Origin: CAVSXS01 sp963767715
GTDB lineage: Bacteria; Chloroflexota; Ktedonobacteria; Ktedonobacterales; Ktedonobacteraceae
DNA length: 64,000 bases
Direction of reading: 5' to 3'
Assembly (NCBI GenBank): GCA_963767715.1
Contig: CAVYFA010000016.1
Location: forward strand, 1,302,001-1,366,000
In this document: piece after piece, positions 38,103-46,730 of the stretch
Position numbering within the stretch: the stretch's first letter is position 1
How the letters are laid out: each line of letters opens with the position of its first letter
Position numbers and translations under genes: made by a program
Notes under the pieces: generated by a model
The model's database searches: none
What the model was told of the DNA's origin: nothing
The model's input: only the letters and a program-made list of their open reading frames with translations

Positions 38103-38915
38103 CTAAGGGGAGGACCGGCGACCCCAGGCGGTGAACATCACGGATGAGCTGACGGCAAAGTCTGGGTCGTCGAGCAGCGTGAGCATGTGCGTGACCTCCT
38201 CGTGCGTGACGAATCCGGCAGTGATGGCCTCCTGCCGAATCTGCTCGAAGTTGGCTCGCATCAGGTCTGCGCCGGGGGATCTGCCTTGCCGCAGAGCCAG
38301 ATAGCCCTCCATGCCGGCGTTGACCAGGTTCTGTGCCCGCAGGCGCCGGTACAGGCTCCGACCCCAGGTCAAGGCCAGCTCGCCACTTCGTGCTGCCATG
38401 AGCCGATCCTGGACCGCGCGCATCTTCTGAAAGAGCGCGCTGGCCTCTGGATCGGTCGTCGGATAGGTGCAGTCGAGCAAGGTGACATCGAAGTCCTCGA
38501 TGACCAGCCAGCCTCCTGGCTTGAGAGCCGTCACCATACGCTCGAGCGCCTGCTCGCGCGCCGGCACATGGATGAGCACCAGGCGGGCGTGGATCAAATC
38601 AAAAGATTGTGTCGGAAGGGGATCGCTGCCGATATCGTGGTGCTTGATCTCAAGAGGAGCGTCGTCAAGGGTTGCGCGTTCCACGAGAAAGCGTGGGTCG
38701 ATGTCGGTGACCAGCACGCGGCCGGTAGGGCCGCAGTGCTCTGCAAGCCACCTGGCAATCGACCCGCCACCAGCACCAATTTCCCAACACTGCCAGCCTG
38801 GGCCGATGCCGGTTGCTTCAAGGTGGCGGATCGTCCAGGGGTCGTAGAGCGTCTCCAGGCTGACGAACCGTTGGCTGGCTTGCGGTGCAGCGTTGTCAAA
38901 GATATAGTTGCTCAT
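38103..38915 (-). CDS. Class I SAM-dependent methyltransferase
   Basis: 270 residues. Motif I is WQCWEIGAGGGSIARWLAEH, followed by VLVTDIDPRFL as the acidic end of strand two, then DLIHARLVLIHVPAREQALE and LKPGGWLVIEDFDVT. These identify the Rossmann methyltransferase fold. The C-terminal 100 residues (from MRAVQDRLMAARSGELALTW) probably bind the substrate. The start ATG has GGAGGAGACC upstream. The acceptor is unknown; similar genes are common near regulators and natural-product genes. Confidence 0.85.
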   Translation of the reverse strand: MSNYIFDNAAPQASQRFVSLETLYDPWTIRHLEATGIGPGWQCWEIGAGGGSIARWLAEHCGPTGRVLVTDIDPRFLVERATLDDAPLEIKHHDIGSDPLPTQSFDLIHARLVLIHVPAREQALERMVTALKPGGWLVIEDFDVTLLDCTYPTTDPEASALFQKMRAVQDRLMAARSGELALTWGRSLYRRLRAQNLVNAGMEGYLALRQGRSPGADLMRANFEQIRQEAITAGFVTHEEVTHMLTLLDDPDFAVSSSVMFTAWGRRSSP

Positions 38916-39125
38916 GGTCTCCTCCTTTTCAAAGGCTCGGCTGGAGGTGTTTCGAACAGAGTCAGCCCATCTCTTTTACTTGAGAGTATAGCCCTATGCG
39001 TACTGGCTGACATGCGTAACCTTACCCATTGTGAGGAGCAGTGGGTTTGTTTGAGGGAGATGAGAGCCACTCGTGCGAGTTCTCATCACGCTTCTCTCGC
39101 TTCCATGCGCCATATCCTACTCCCT

Positions 39126-39884
39126 TCAGGCCTCGTTTGCAAGTGCTTTTGTTCCAACATGCACCGCCACGATACCCCGTGTCAGCCTGTAGTAGCGCAC
39201 GTCCGTCCAACCCACCTCCTCCATGATAGCCCGCAAGGTTGGAGCATCCGGGAAGTTCGTCAGCGACTGCGGCAGGTAGTTGTACTCTTCGGCAGCTTTG
39301 CCGAGAATTGTCCCAAACACGGGAGCTAGTCTGTAGAAGTAGAAATGGAAGAGCGCTCCAAAGATCGCCCCCGGCGGATGGCTGATTTCCAGGCAGACCA
39401 CACGCCCACCCGGCCTGACGACGCGCAGCATCTCGTGAAACCCCTGCCGGATGCTGGACAGGTTGCGCACGGTAAATGCGGAGCAGCACCCATCCACGCT
39501 GTTATCCGGCAAATCGATCTGCTCAGCATCGCCCACACGCAGCTCGATCACGTCCTGCAAGCCCAGCCGCGCGACCTTGCGCCGTCCCACCTCCAGCATC
39601 TCCGGCGTAATATCCATCCCGATCATGCGCGTCCCCGGCCCCGACCGCCGAATGACCGCAATGGACAGGTCGGCCGTCCCCGCGCCGAGATCCAGCCCCA
39701 GTTCGCCCGTTCCCAGCGCCAGGTATCGCGCGGCAAAAGCCCGCCAGCGCCTGTCCAACCCAAAGCTCATCAGCCTGTTCATGGGATCATACACGCGCGC
39801 GATACGCCCGAATAGCCTCCTGACATAAGGGCTTTTACCGCCCGTTTCGCGGAATCTTTCTTCCAGGGATGTTTTAGTATTCAT
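39126..39884 (-). CDS. menG: Demethylmenaquinone methyltransferase (MenG/UbiE)
   Basis: Final methylation step of menaquinone synthesis. 252 residues. Family motifs: RIARVYDPMNRLMSFGLDRR at the N terminus, LDLGAGTADLSIAVIRRSG as the SAM-binding loop, VDGCCSAFTVRNLSSIRQGF and FGALFHFYFYRLAPVFGTIL. The C-terminal part, YNYLPQSLTNFPDAPTLRAI, matches the UbiE signature. Nothing else of the menaquinone pathway is close. The start ATG lies at 39884. Confidence 0.93.
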   Translation of the reverse strand: MNTKTSLEERFRETGGKSPYVRRLFGRIARVYDPMNRLMSFGLDRRWRAFAARYLALGTGELGLDLGAGTADLSIAVIRRSGPGTRMIGMDITPEMLEVGRRKVARLGLQDVIELRVGDAEQIDLPDNSVDGCCSAFTVRNLSSIRQGFHEMLRVVRPGGRVVCLEISHPPGAIFGALFHFYFYRLAPVFGTILGKAAEEYNYLPQSLTNFPDAPTLRAIMEEVGWTDVRYYRLTRGIVAVHVGTKALANEA

Positions 39885-40018
39885 CCACCATCTCTACCCT
39901 GCGCGAGAGCGCGTATCACCTTTCCAACACCGTAGAAGTATCTCTCAAGTATTATAAGATCATATTCTGCTGTCAGCCACAATGAGGTCTCTCTGGTGAT
40001 TACCCGTAAGTTCGCCAG

Positions 40019-40041
40019 AGATCCTTCGCTGCGCTCAGGAT
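40019..40041 (-). repeat. Dispersed palindromic repeat, copy A2
   Basis: Opposite orientation to A1 at 1567-1589, with the same core CCTTCGCTGCGCTCAGG. It lies 20 bases from copy A3, inside the MITE-like element. Confidence 0.85.
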
Positions 40042-40060
40042 TACCCCCAAGGATTTTGTC

Positions 40061-40081
40061 ATCCTTCGCTGCGCTCAGGAT
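40061..40081 (-). repeat. Dispersed palindromic repeat, copy A3
   Basis: Second tandem unit inside the MITE-like element; it shares the core CCTTCGCTGCGCTCAGG with the copy at 40019-40041. Confidence 0.85.
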
Positions 40082-40170
40082 CTCGCGTACATTCGTCTAA
40101 CAAACCGGACTTACATAGCTCGGCGCATTTATGGGTAATCACCAGGGCCTCTTTAGATGCTCAGTTCCTC

Positions 40171-41349
40171 TCACACCACATTGATCAGGCCGCGAGCCTC
40201 GTCTGCCAGATCAAGCAAGTAGTAAACCAGCATGGCTTGATTCTGAAGGCACTCGCCTAGCGCCTGCCCTGTTCTGCGCTCCCAATAGGCATGCCGGCTC
40301 TCCTCGACAATCTGGTAGAGCCAGTGCACATAACAACCATACTTGAGGGCCGCGAAGATGGCGAAGGCACAGCGCACCATCCTGCGATCTCCCCGCCAAC
40401 CTGCAGCCGAGAGTCCTTCCATGTAGCTCTCGAAGATCACGGTATCAAGTGTGCGCGGATCACATGCTTCGACCCCGAACATGCTGTAGCTTGCAGCAAA
40501 AAGGTCGCCAATATCGCTGGCAATGGTTCCCAGGCCTGGATAGGCCCAGTCTATGGCAATCAGTTGATGCCGTCCATCCCCCTGTGGTGCCGCGAAGAGG
40601 TTCCTGCGCCAGGCATCCAGGTGACAGAAGGTTTGAGGGAGCCGTTCAAGCACGTCAAGCAGGGCATTGTGATCCTCCCACAACCGCAGGAGGCGGGAAG
40701 CGATAGGATGAGGGAAGGTAGCACGCAGCAGTGGGTGCTTCCAGGTGGCAGGATCGTGAACAATCTTCCACATCCAGCCATAGTGCTCCAGCAGACCACG
40801 CGGAGAACCGGTTCTCACCAGCCAGGGATACGAGGGCAGTGGTCGACCGGTCAGATAGGCCCCATTCATCTGCCCCAGGCACTGAGCCGCCCGCGCATAC
40901 TGCTCCAATGGCCAGCGTGGCCCATAACACTCCTTCACGTCTTCTAGCCACAGCCACACCAACTCGTCAGAGCGTTCCATGATGCTATAGCAGCTAGGCC
41001 CCCTCAATCCGCCAGGCAAATCATCCAGCAGGTCTGACTGATACACGAGGGCTTCGCGCTTCCAATAAAGGACATGCTCCTGCTCGCTGCCAGCAGGAGC
41101 TTTCCCCGCAGGCGAGCGAGAGATCACTTTCAGGACGAGTGACCACTCCACCTCCCGATCCTCATCCAGCCCAGTTCCCGACACACGGTACACGCCACTC
41201 GTGGATGCCCCTGTCCAGTCAGACATCTCCTGCATCTGCCACTTCAGCAGCTCGATCTCTTGACGACCAAGGACCTGGCACATAAGCGATGTGACCATCT
41301 GCCGGTCGAGAACGGGGGTTTGGTGTTCCTTGATCGTCTGCTCGCTCAT
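40171..41349 (-). CDS. Phosphotransferase (aminoglycoside phosphotransferase-like) family protein
   Basis: 392 residues with a kinase-like fold of the APH/choline kinase group. The catalytic loop is in FCHLDAWRRNLFA (His-x-Asp, with Asn six residues on), and the metal-binding Asp is in LIAIDWAYPGLG. Between them is HQ-rich sequence. The N-terminal lobe carries VEWSLVLKVISRS with the conserved Lys. The substrate is unknown; related genes in soil bacteria act on small hydroxylated compounds or nothing yet known. Start ATG 41349 follows AAGAGGTCAAC. Confidence 0.85.
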   Translation of the reverse strand: MSEQTIKEHQTPVLDRQMVTSLMCQVLGRQEIELLKWQMQEMSDWTGASTSGVYRVSGTGLDEDREVEWSLVLKVISRSPAGKAPAGSEQEHVLYWKREALVYQSDLLDDLPGGLRGPSCYSIMERSDELVWLWLEDVKECYGPRWPLEQYARAAQCLGQMNGAYLTGRPLPSYPWLVRTGSPRGLLEHYGWMWKIVHDPATWKHPLLRATFPHPIASRLLRLWEDHNALLDVLERLPQTFCHLDAWRRNLFAAPQGDGRHQLIAIDWAYPGLGTIASDIGDLFAASYSMFGVEACDPRTLDTVIFESYMEGLSAAGWRGDRRMVRCAFAIFAALKYGCYVHWLYQIVEESRHAYWERRTGQALGECLQNQAMLVYYLLDLADEARGLINVV

Positions 41350-41478
41350 GTTGACCTCTTTTATTAGCTCTTCTCATCTCGGGAAGCATACCTGAGCAGA
41401 GCCAAAAATACACCGGTCAATTGGACGATGCGCCCCTATGATATAATAAAAGCGATGGAACTTCGAAAGGAGCAACGC

Positions 41479-42198
41479 ATGGACGCCCTCGACGCCGCGC
41501 GCGCTTTCATCGACCAGCAATTCCCCGAATGCACAGCCGCCTTCCTCGCGGGCAGCACTTTTCGTGGCGAAGCAACCGCGACCTCAGACCTGGACATCGT
41601 GATAATCACTCCAAGAGAGGGGACTCCCTACCGCGAATCGTTTCTAGCCTTCGGCTGGCCCATCGAGACCTTCGCCCACAACTTCAACTCCTGTCTGGCC
41701 TATTTCGCCAGCGACGCCCGGGAACGCACTCCCGCGCTTCCGCTCATGTGCGTGGAGGGCGCCATCCTGCGCGACCGGGACGGCACGGCGCAGCGCATCA
41801 GGGACGCCGCGCGCGCCATCCTGGAACTGGGCCCACAGGCGCTCAGCGAAGCCGACATCGCCAGGATTCGTTACACGGTTACAGACGCGCTCGATGACTT
41901 CATCGGCACTTCCACCCCTGGCGAAAACTATCTCATCGCCGGCCGGCTCGCCGATGTCGCCTCCCAATTCTTGCTGGCGTACCACCGCCAGTGGAGCGGA
42001 GATGGGAAATGGCTCATTCGCGCGCTAAAGCGCTTCGACCCGGTGAAAGCCCAACAACTCACAACGGCACTTGACCGCTTCTACCGCCAGGGTAGCAAAG
42101 ATGAACTCATTCTCTTTGCCGGGCAGGCCCTCGAACCCGCGGGAGGAAGGTTGTTTGAAGGGTATAAAGCGGCAGGCAACATCCAGGTCTTGGAATAA
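41479..42198 (+). CDS. Nucleotidyltransferase domain protein
   Basis: 239 residues from ATG 41479, with GAAAGGAG just upstream. The minimal nucleotidyltransferase motif is clear: FLAGSTFRGEATATSDLDIV, i.e. G-S followed by D-x-D, in the first 60 residues. A further acidic residue is in RESFLAFGWPIETFAHNF. The remaining 150 residues are mainly helical and not recognised. The family includes antibiotic nucleotidyltransferases and many proteins of unknown role, so no substrate is inferred. It is divergent to the phosphotransferase gene, with about 130 bases between them. Confidence 0.85.
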   Translation: MDALDAARAFIDQQFPECTAAFLAGSTFRGEATATSDLDIVIITPREGTPYRESFLAFGWPIETFAHNFNSCLAYFASDARERTPALPLMCVEGAILRDRDGTAQRIRDAARAILELGPQALSEADIARIRYTVTDALDDFIGTSTPGENYLIAGRLADVASQFLLAYHRQWSGDGKWLIRALKRFDPVKAQQLTTALDRFYRQGSKDELILFAGQALEPAGGRLFEGYKAAGNIQVLE

Positions 42199-42244
42199 TA
42201 ATCCCTCGTCGGGCCATACATCTACTGGCCCGCCACGCTTCATT

Positions 42245-42319
42245 TGGAGGGGGAGGGCCACCCGACCTGTAGGGACAGGGGGCGGTCGAGTGGAGCGGCG
42301 GGGGCCTTGTGCCTGTCCG
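42245..42319. repeat. Dispersed G-rich intergenic repeat, copy B2
   Basis: Same family as copy B1 at 35049-35122. It lies between the nucleotidyltransferase stop and the convergent methyltransferase fusion. Confidence 0.75.
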
Positions 42320-42364
42320 TTCTCGCCTCTCACCTGAGCGGTGACACTCCACTAGGAGCGCTAC

Positions 42365-43439
42365 TCAGCCCTTTCGAGCAAGCAGGAACGGCGCGCCCGA
42401 TCCCTCAAAGAGCGCGATATGCTCCTCCGGCACGCCCCCTATGCGCGCGTACGGCCCGAGGTCGCGCCGTACAACATCCGCTTTGTCGAACCCGGCCTCG
42501 AGGGCTAACTGCCTGAGCTCGTCATCACTGTAGAAGTGCAGCCGTGAGGCCATCGGCTCAGGTGCCGCCGGCGTTCCCCGCCATACGACGTCGCTTCCCA
42601 GCGCTATCAACCGGCCGCCTTCAACCGAGCACCCGCCGTATTTCCCGCAGCGCCGCAACCGCGTCGGGCAGGAATCCGAGGACGCCCGTCATTGCAGCGC
42701 AGGTGAACATAGCGTCGGGGAATGGTAAGCGGTCGGCCTCTGCCTGCTGCACCATTAACCGCCCCTCAGCAACAGCGTCGTGGTTCACCTCCCGTGCGAG
42801 TCGTACCATGTCCGGGCTGTGATCGACCGCCGCCGCGCGGCATCCGCTCTTTAGCGCCTCCTTCAGGAGCGCGCCTCCCCCGCAGCCCACTTCTAACAGG
42901 TAATCGCCGGAAGTCAAAGCAAGTTCCGCCAGGATCACGTGGAAGTTGGGATAGTGGTAGATAGGGTCCTGGTAGACGGCACGTGCCTGCGCGCCAGACG
43001 GGCGGCGCGCCCGTCTGTCGGTCAGCCAGTTTCCAAGGCCGGCGGGCGCCATCGCCCGCAATAATGGAGCAGCCACTTCACCCGCGAACCAGCCCGCGAT
43101 CTCGCCTGGATCGCCGAGCAGGCCACCCCATCCGCGATGCTCCAATGTTACCCGCGTCCCGCCATCCACCGCCTCGAACCGCACCTCGACCTCCGTCACT
43201 TCATCGCTCTTCCACTCGGCCTGTCGCCAGCGGAGCAGGATCAGCTCGCCGGGCTTCCAGGAGACGACCTGGCCCACATCGAACTCACCCTGAACGATGC
43301 GCCCCTTCGGACCCGCCTCCATACTCATCCCTTCTCGGGCAAGTGCGGTGGCAAGTTCCTCGACTAGAACGTCGAACGCCTCCTTCGGCGCAAGTGCAAT
43401 ATCAATGCCGGCACGCACTGTTGTTCTGCTATTCTCCAT
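42365..43439 (-). pseudogene. AHSA1/SRPBCC-methyltransferase fusion protein, frameshifted
   Basis: Two domains in one gene. Residues 1-120 or so are an AHSA1/START-like domain (FDVLVEELATALAREGM, VVSWKPGELILLRW, EVEVRFEAVDGGTRVTLEHR). A methyltransferase follows with YLLEVGCGGGALLKEAL as SAM loop and DHSPDMVRLAREVN. The first frame ends after ALREIRRVLG at 42630. One extra T there shifts the frame; the rest of the methyltransferase (GGRLIALGSDVVWRG to FLLARKG) continues to 42365. Restored length is about 357 residues. It starts 32 bases after the PadR/ATP-grasp gene and is probably in the same operon. Confidence 0.82.
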
Positions 43440-43471
43440 CTTCTCTGCTCGCTTTCGCTAAATCTACGCCG

Positions 43472-45373
43472 CTAGCCCGCCCGTAACACCGGTATCTCCC
43501 GCCGTATCTCGAACCGCAGCAGCCCGTGCGCCAGCCGCATCGCGGCTTCTACCTCGCCCGGCGTTTCGCCTCGAGCGAAGATGAAGCCGAGGTAGCTGGC
43601 GCCTTCCGGCAAGGGTACAAGCGAATAATTCAATTTCGCGGTGATCTCCACGCCCGTAACAAGCGGCACCTGCGCCGCTTCCTCGACGCCGTGCACGCCC
43701 TTAAGAATGCCAGCCGCGGGTATCGGGATCATCATCACCCCCGCTGCACCCGACTCGCGCTCAACCGATACTAACTCATCCCCGATAGCGTGGCGCAGGA
43801 TCAATTCTTCCAGGCACATGCCGGATCCAAACTCCAGGACAGTCGAACACAGGCCGCCAATCGAACGCCCGGCCATCTCCAACATCCAGGGCCCCCGTTC
43901 GTTCACCCGCAGCTCGGCATGCACCGGACCTTCCCGCAGGCCAAGCGAGGCCGCCGCCGTTGAGACGCAGCGCGCAATTGCCTCCTGCGTCTCCCCGGGG
44001 AGGCGTGAGGGAGTGACGTAGATCGTTTCCTCGAAAAAAGGGCCGTCCAGCGGGTCGGGCTTATCGAAGAGCGCCAGCACCTTCAGCTCACCACGCGTCA
44101 GCAATCCCTCCAACGCCACTTCAAAGCCCGGGATGAAATCTTCGACGAGGAAGGCGGTATCGTGTTCCGCATAGCCCTCGGCCAGCAGCAAACGTTTGAG
44201 GCGCTGGAACGCGGCGGCAAATTCGGCAGGCGTATCGGCGCGCATGACGCCCCTGCTGCCCGAGAGCCGCAGGGGTTTCAGCACGCACGGGTACTCAACC
44301 TGCCGTGCTATCCACTCGGGGTCGTTATGCAGGTAAAACGGGCGAAAGATGGGACAGGGCGCGCCGCCCCTGGACATCAGCGTGCGCATCAGCAGCTTAT
44401 CGCGCGCCGCCTCCGCCGCCTGTGGCGAGTTATGCGCCAGCCCGAGCGCGGCGCTGGCTCGCGCGGCCAGTTCCGTCGCGCTGTCATCCAGCGACAGCAC
44501 GGCGGCAAGCACATGCTCCCTGCTATACTCCACAATCGTCTCGACCGACTTCTGCGCGTCCGCGAAATCCAGGCCCAGCGGCACGTGCCAGTATTCAGAG
44601 AGCGTCTCGGGCAAATCCACGCCCACCACAACCGCCAGGTTCAGCTTCTTGGCTGCACCCAAAAACGCCCCGGCGCGATAGGTCGCCGGAGACATCAAAA
44701 GTAATACGCGCTTCTGTTCATCTTTTTCCTCGATCAGGCTGGGAGGCGCTTCACCGGCTTTCTCCATGCGCGCGACTTCTTTTTCCTGCAGACTCCTGGC
44801 CCAGGTGATCTCGAGCTCCCACTGGTCGATGGCATGCTGCATGTCGCCCACGACATACTCCAGGCTCTCATGATCCATGTGCGGGGAGTCATCCGCCACG
44901 GACGGCGTCTCGCTTTGCCACTCCTCCATCATGGCGACTCTCCGTACCAGTTCTTCCGTTTCTGACTGCATATGAAACACGTGTGTCTGGCAGTAGTTGA
45001 TATAGTGATCGATCAGGCGCAGGCGTTCGGCGGGACGAATGAACGCAAACGCAGAGACCTTGTGCATGAAGAGCTTGGCGTAATCGCCAGGATTGGAACC
45101 GGTATCGTTCATCAAGAACAGAAAACGCTGGCGACCGGCATCGGTAATCCTGAAGCTGCGCAAGTTACGATCATGCGGCTGCGCTTCCTTGCCGCCTTTG
45201 CCCTCGCTCACCACCTCGATCAAGCCGTTCTGCTCCAGCTTGGCCAGCAAAGGATATAACCGGCCATAGCTGAGGCGCGCATACGGCCCGATCATGTCGT
45301 TGATGATCTTGGCGATGAGGTAGCCATGCATCGGCCCATGCATCAATTGAGCCAGCACAATGAATTCGTACAT
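43472..45373 (-). CDS. PadR-type regulator fused to an ATP-grasp ligase domain
   Basis: One continuous frame of 633 residues. Residues 1-90 are a PadR winged helix (LAQLMHGPMHGYLIAKIIND, YGRLYPLLAKLEQNGLIEVV, FRITDAGRQRFL), and about 95-205 the helical PadR C-terminal domain. After a charged linker, KRVLLLMSPATYRAGAFLGA starts a pre-ATP-grasp domain. The ATP-grasp core has ARDKLLMRTLM, YPCVLKPLRLSGSRGVMRA, FLVEDFIPGFEVALEGL and the metal-binding GPWMLEMAGRSIGG. The C-terminal LGFIFARGETPGEVEAAMRL is typical of BacD-like carboxylate-amine ligases. No frameshift or internal start is needed. I know of no described protein with this architecture. Confidence 0.87.
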   Translation of the reverse strand: MYEFIVLAQLMHGPMHGYLIAKIINDMIGPYARLSYGRLYPLLAKLEQNGLIEVVSEGKGGKEAQPHDRNLRSFRITDAGRQRFLFLMNDTGSNPGDYAKLFMHKVSAFAFIRPAERLRLIDHYINYCQTHVFHMQSETEELVRRVAMMEEWQSETPSVADDSPHMDHESLEYVVGDMQHAIDQWELEITWARSLQEKEVARMEKAGEAPPSLIEEKDEQKRVLLLMSPATYRAGAFLGAAKKLNLAVVVGVDLPETLSEYWHVPLGLDFADAQKSVETIVEYSREHVLAAVLSLDDSATELAARASAALGLAHNSPQAAEAARDKLLMRTLMSRGGAPCPIFRPFYLHNDPEWIARQVEYPCVLKPLRLSGSRGVMRADTPAEFAAAFQRLKRLLLAEGYAEHDTAFLVEDFIPGFEVALEGLLTRGELKVLALFDKPDPLDGPFFEETIYVTPSRLPGETQEAIARCVSTAAASLGLREGPVHAELRVNERGPWMLEMAGRSIGGLCSTVLEFGSGMCLEELILRHAIGDELVSVERESGAAGVMMIPIPAAGILKGVHGVEEAAQVPLVTGVEITAKLNYSLVPLPEGASYLGFIFARGETPGEVEAAMRLAHGLLRFEIRREIPVLRAG

Positions 45374-45429
45374 CTTCCTCCTCTTTGCATCGGTGCATCC
45401 TGTAAACCCTTATACTTATCAGGATGATA

Positions 45430-45472
45430 TATCACTGTGATAGTAATTACCATACCATTTTTCAGTTGTCAA
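45430..45472 (-). promoter_or_regulatory. Promoter with overlapping palindrome upstream of the PadR/ATP-grasp gene
   Basis: On the minus strand there is a perfect -35 TTGACA (45467-45472) and, 17 bases on, the hexamer TAATTA (45444-45449). The perfect palindrome TATCACTGTGATA at 45430-45442 follows directly. It lies about 60 bases before the gene start. An autoregulatory operator for the PadR domain is the likely explanation, but the typical PadR half-site is different. Confidence 0.55.
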
Positions 45473-45531
45473 GAGATTTTTCTGCCAGCAGGATCGTCAT
45501 AAGACGATAAGTTTGAAAAGCATACCAGGGC

Positions 45532-45559
45532 TTGCAATTCCCCAGATTCACGGTACAAT
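45532..45559 (+). promoter_or_regulatory. Promoter of ndk
   Basis: -35 TTGCAA (45532-45537), 16-base spacer, -10 TACAAT (45554-45559), ahead of the ndk start at 45623. Confidence 0.65.
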
Positions 45560-45622
45560 TATGTGGACAAAAATACTCGTCAACTAACGACGAAACCTAT
45601 TTTGAAAGGGATATCTATACAC

Positions 45623-46084
45623 ATGGAACGAACCCTGGTACTTATCAAACCCGACGCACTCCAGCGCGACCTGGTGGGCGAGATTGTTCTACGGTTGGAG
45701 CGCAAGGGACTCAAGCTGGTCGGTATGAAAATGATAGCGCTCAGCGATGAACTGCTGGACGAACACTATAGTCACCTGGCCGGACGCGATTTCTTCGCCG
45801 AAATCAAGACCTTCATGCGCAGCACGCCCGTGATCGCCTGCTGCTGGGAAGGCGTTGATTGCGTCAACACTGTGCGGACGCTGTGCGGCATCACCAAGGC
45901 TCGCGAGGCCGCGCCCGGCACCATCCGCGGCGACCTGGCCATGAGCGTACAGGCCAACCTCGTCCACGCCTCCGACTCGCTCGAGACGGCAGGCATCGAG
46001 ATCGAGCGTTTCTTCTCGTCTGAAGAGCTATTTGACTACGAAGACGTCTTGAACCCTTCTATTTATTCCTCGCGAGAAAAGTAG
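45623..46084 (+). CDS. ndk: Nucleoside-diphosphate kinase
   Basis: Transfers phosphate between nucleoside tri- and diphosphates through a phospho-histidine. 153 residues, the normal length. Begins MERTLVLIKPDALQRDLVGE. The active-site His115 is in NLVHASDSLETAGIEIERFF, where the family usually reads HGSDS; here Gly is replaced by Ala. Start ATG 45623 follows GAAAGGG. The moaC gene starts 11 bases after its stop and is probably co-transcribed. Confidence 0.94.
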   Translation: MERTLVLIKPDALQRDLVGEIVLRLERKGLKLVGMKMIALSDELLDEHYSHLAGRDFFAEIKTFMRSTPVIACCWEGVDCVNTVRTLCGITKAREAAPGTIRGDLAMSVQANLVHASDSLETAGIEIERFFSSEELFDYEDVLNPSIYSSREK

Positions 46085-46095
46085 AGCTTCTTGCC

Positions 46096-46599
46096 ATGGC
46101 CGATCAATCCGATACCCCGCAGCACCTGACCCACCTGGATGAGAGCGGCAATATCCACATGGTGGACGTCACCGACAGACCGGAGGCGACGCGCGAGGCC
46201 GTCGCGAAGGCGCGCGTGCGTCTGCTGCCGGAAACGGTGCGGTTGATCGAAACCAACCAGGTCTCGAAGGGCAGCGTGCTTGAAGTGGCCAAGATCGCCG
46301 GCATCATGGCCGCCAAGCAGACCCCGCAGATCATCCCGCTCTGCCACCCGCTGCCCATGACCCACATCGACCTGCAATTCTCGCTCGACAGCTCGCAGGG
46401 CCTCATCCACATCGAAGCGCGCACGCGCACCCACTACAAAACCGGCGTCGATGTCGAAGCCCTGACAGCCGCAACCGTCGCCGCCCTCACCATCTACGAT
46501 ATGTGCAAAGGCGTCGATACGACCATTACACTGGAGCAGGCCTACATTGCCCTCAAAAGCGGCGGCAAGAGCGGCACAGTGAAGTTTCAACCGGAATAA
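46096..46599 (+). CDS. moaC: Cyclic pyranopterin monophosphate synthase MoaC
   Basis: Second step of molybdenum cofactor synthesis. 167 residues. Family motifs: LDESGNIHMVDVTDRPEATR at the N terminus, GSVLEVAKIAGIMAAKQTPQ, IIPLCHPLPMTHIDLQF and TGVDVEALTAATVAALTIYD with MCKG after it. All match MoaC. The cofactor is needed by the oxidoreductase at 16685-18730. It starts 11 bases after ndk, and other mo-genes are not in the window. Confidence 0.95.
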   Translation: MADQSDTPQHLTHLDESGNIHMVDVTDRPEATREAVAKARVRLLPETVRLIETNQVSKGSVLEVAKIAGIMAAKQTPQIIPLCHPLPMTHIDLQFSLDSSQGLIHIEARTRTHYKTGVDVEALTAATVAALTIYDMCKGVDTTITLEQAYIALKSGGKSGTVKFQPE

Positions 46600-46730
46600 C
46601 ATAGATCCCTTGTCTTTACGGGCCAGGCACTGTAACGTATGGGGATAGAGACGGACTAAAAGGGTAAATCCTGTGAGCGCAACAAATTCGCCGCGATGAA
46701 ATCGGCAATGCGGCGTGAAAGAAGGAAACG

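Larger units (their letters stand above)
39993..40145. repeat. MITE-like element with 13-base terminal inverted repeats
   Basis: The ends CTGGTGATTACCC (39993-40005) and GGGTAATCACCAG (40133-40145) are perfect complements. Inside are two copies of the palindromic repeat A (40019-40041 and 40061-40081), and no coding frame. Such a length and architecture fits a miniature inverted-repeat element or a nested repeat cluster. No target-site duplication was confirmed. Confidence 0.6.

Noticed and set aside
38187..39329. Long plus-strand frame across a methyltransferase gene
   Set aside because: No domain similarity; it runs opposite to two good methyltransferase genes and across their intergenic gap.
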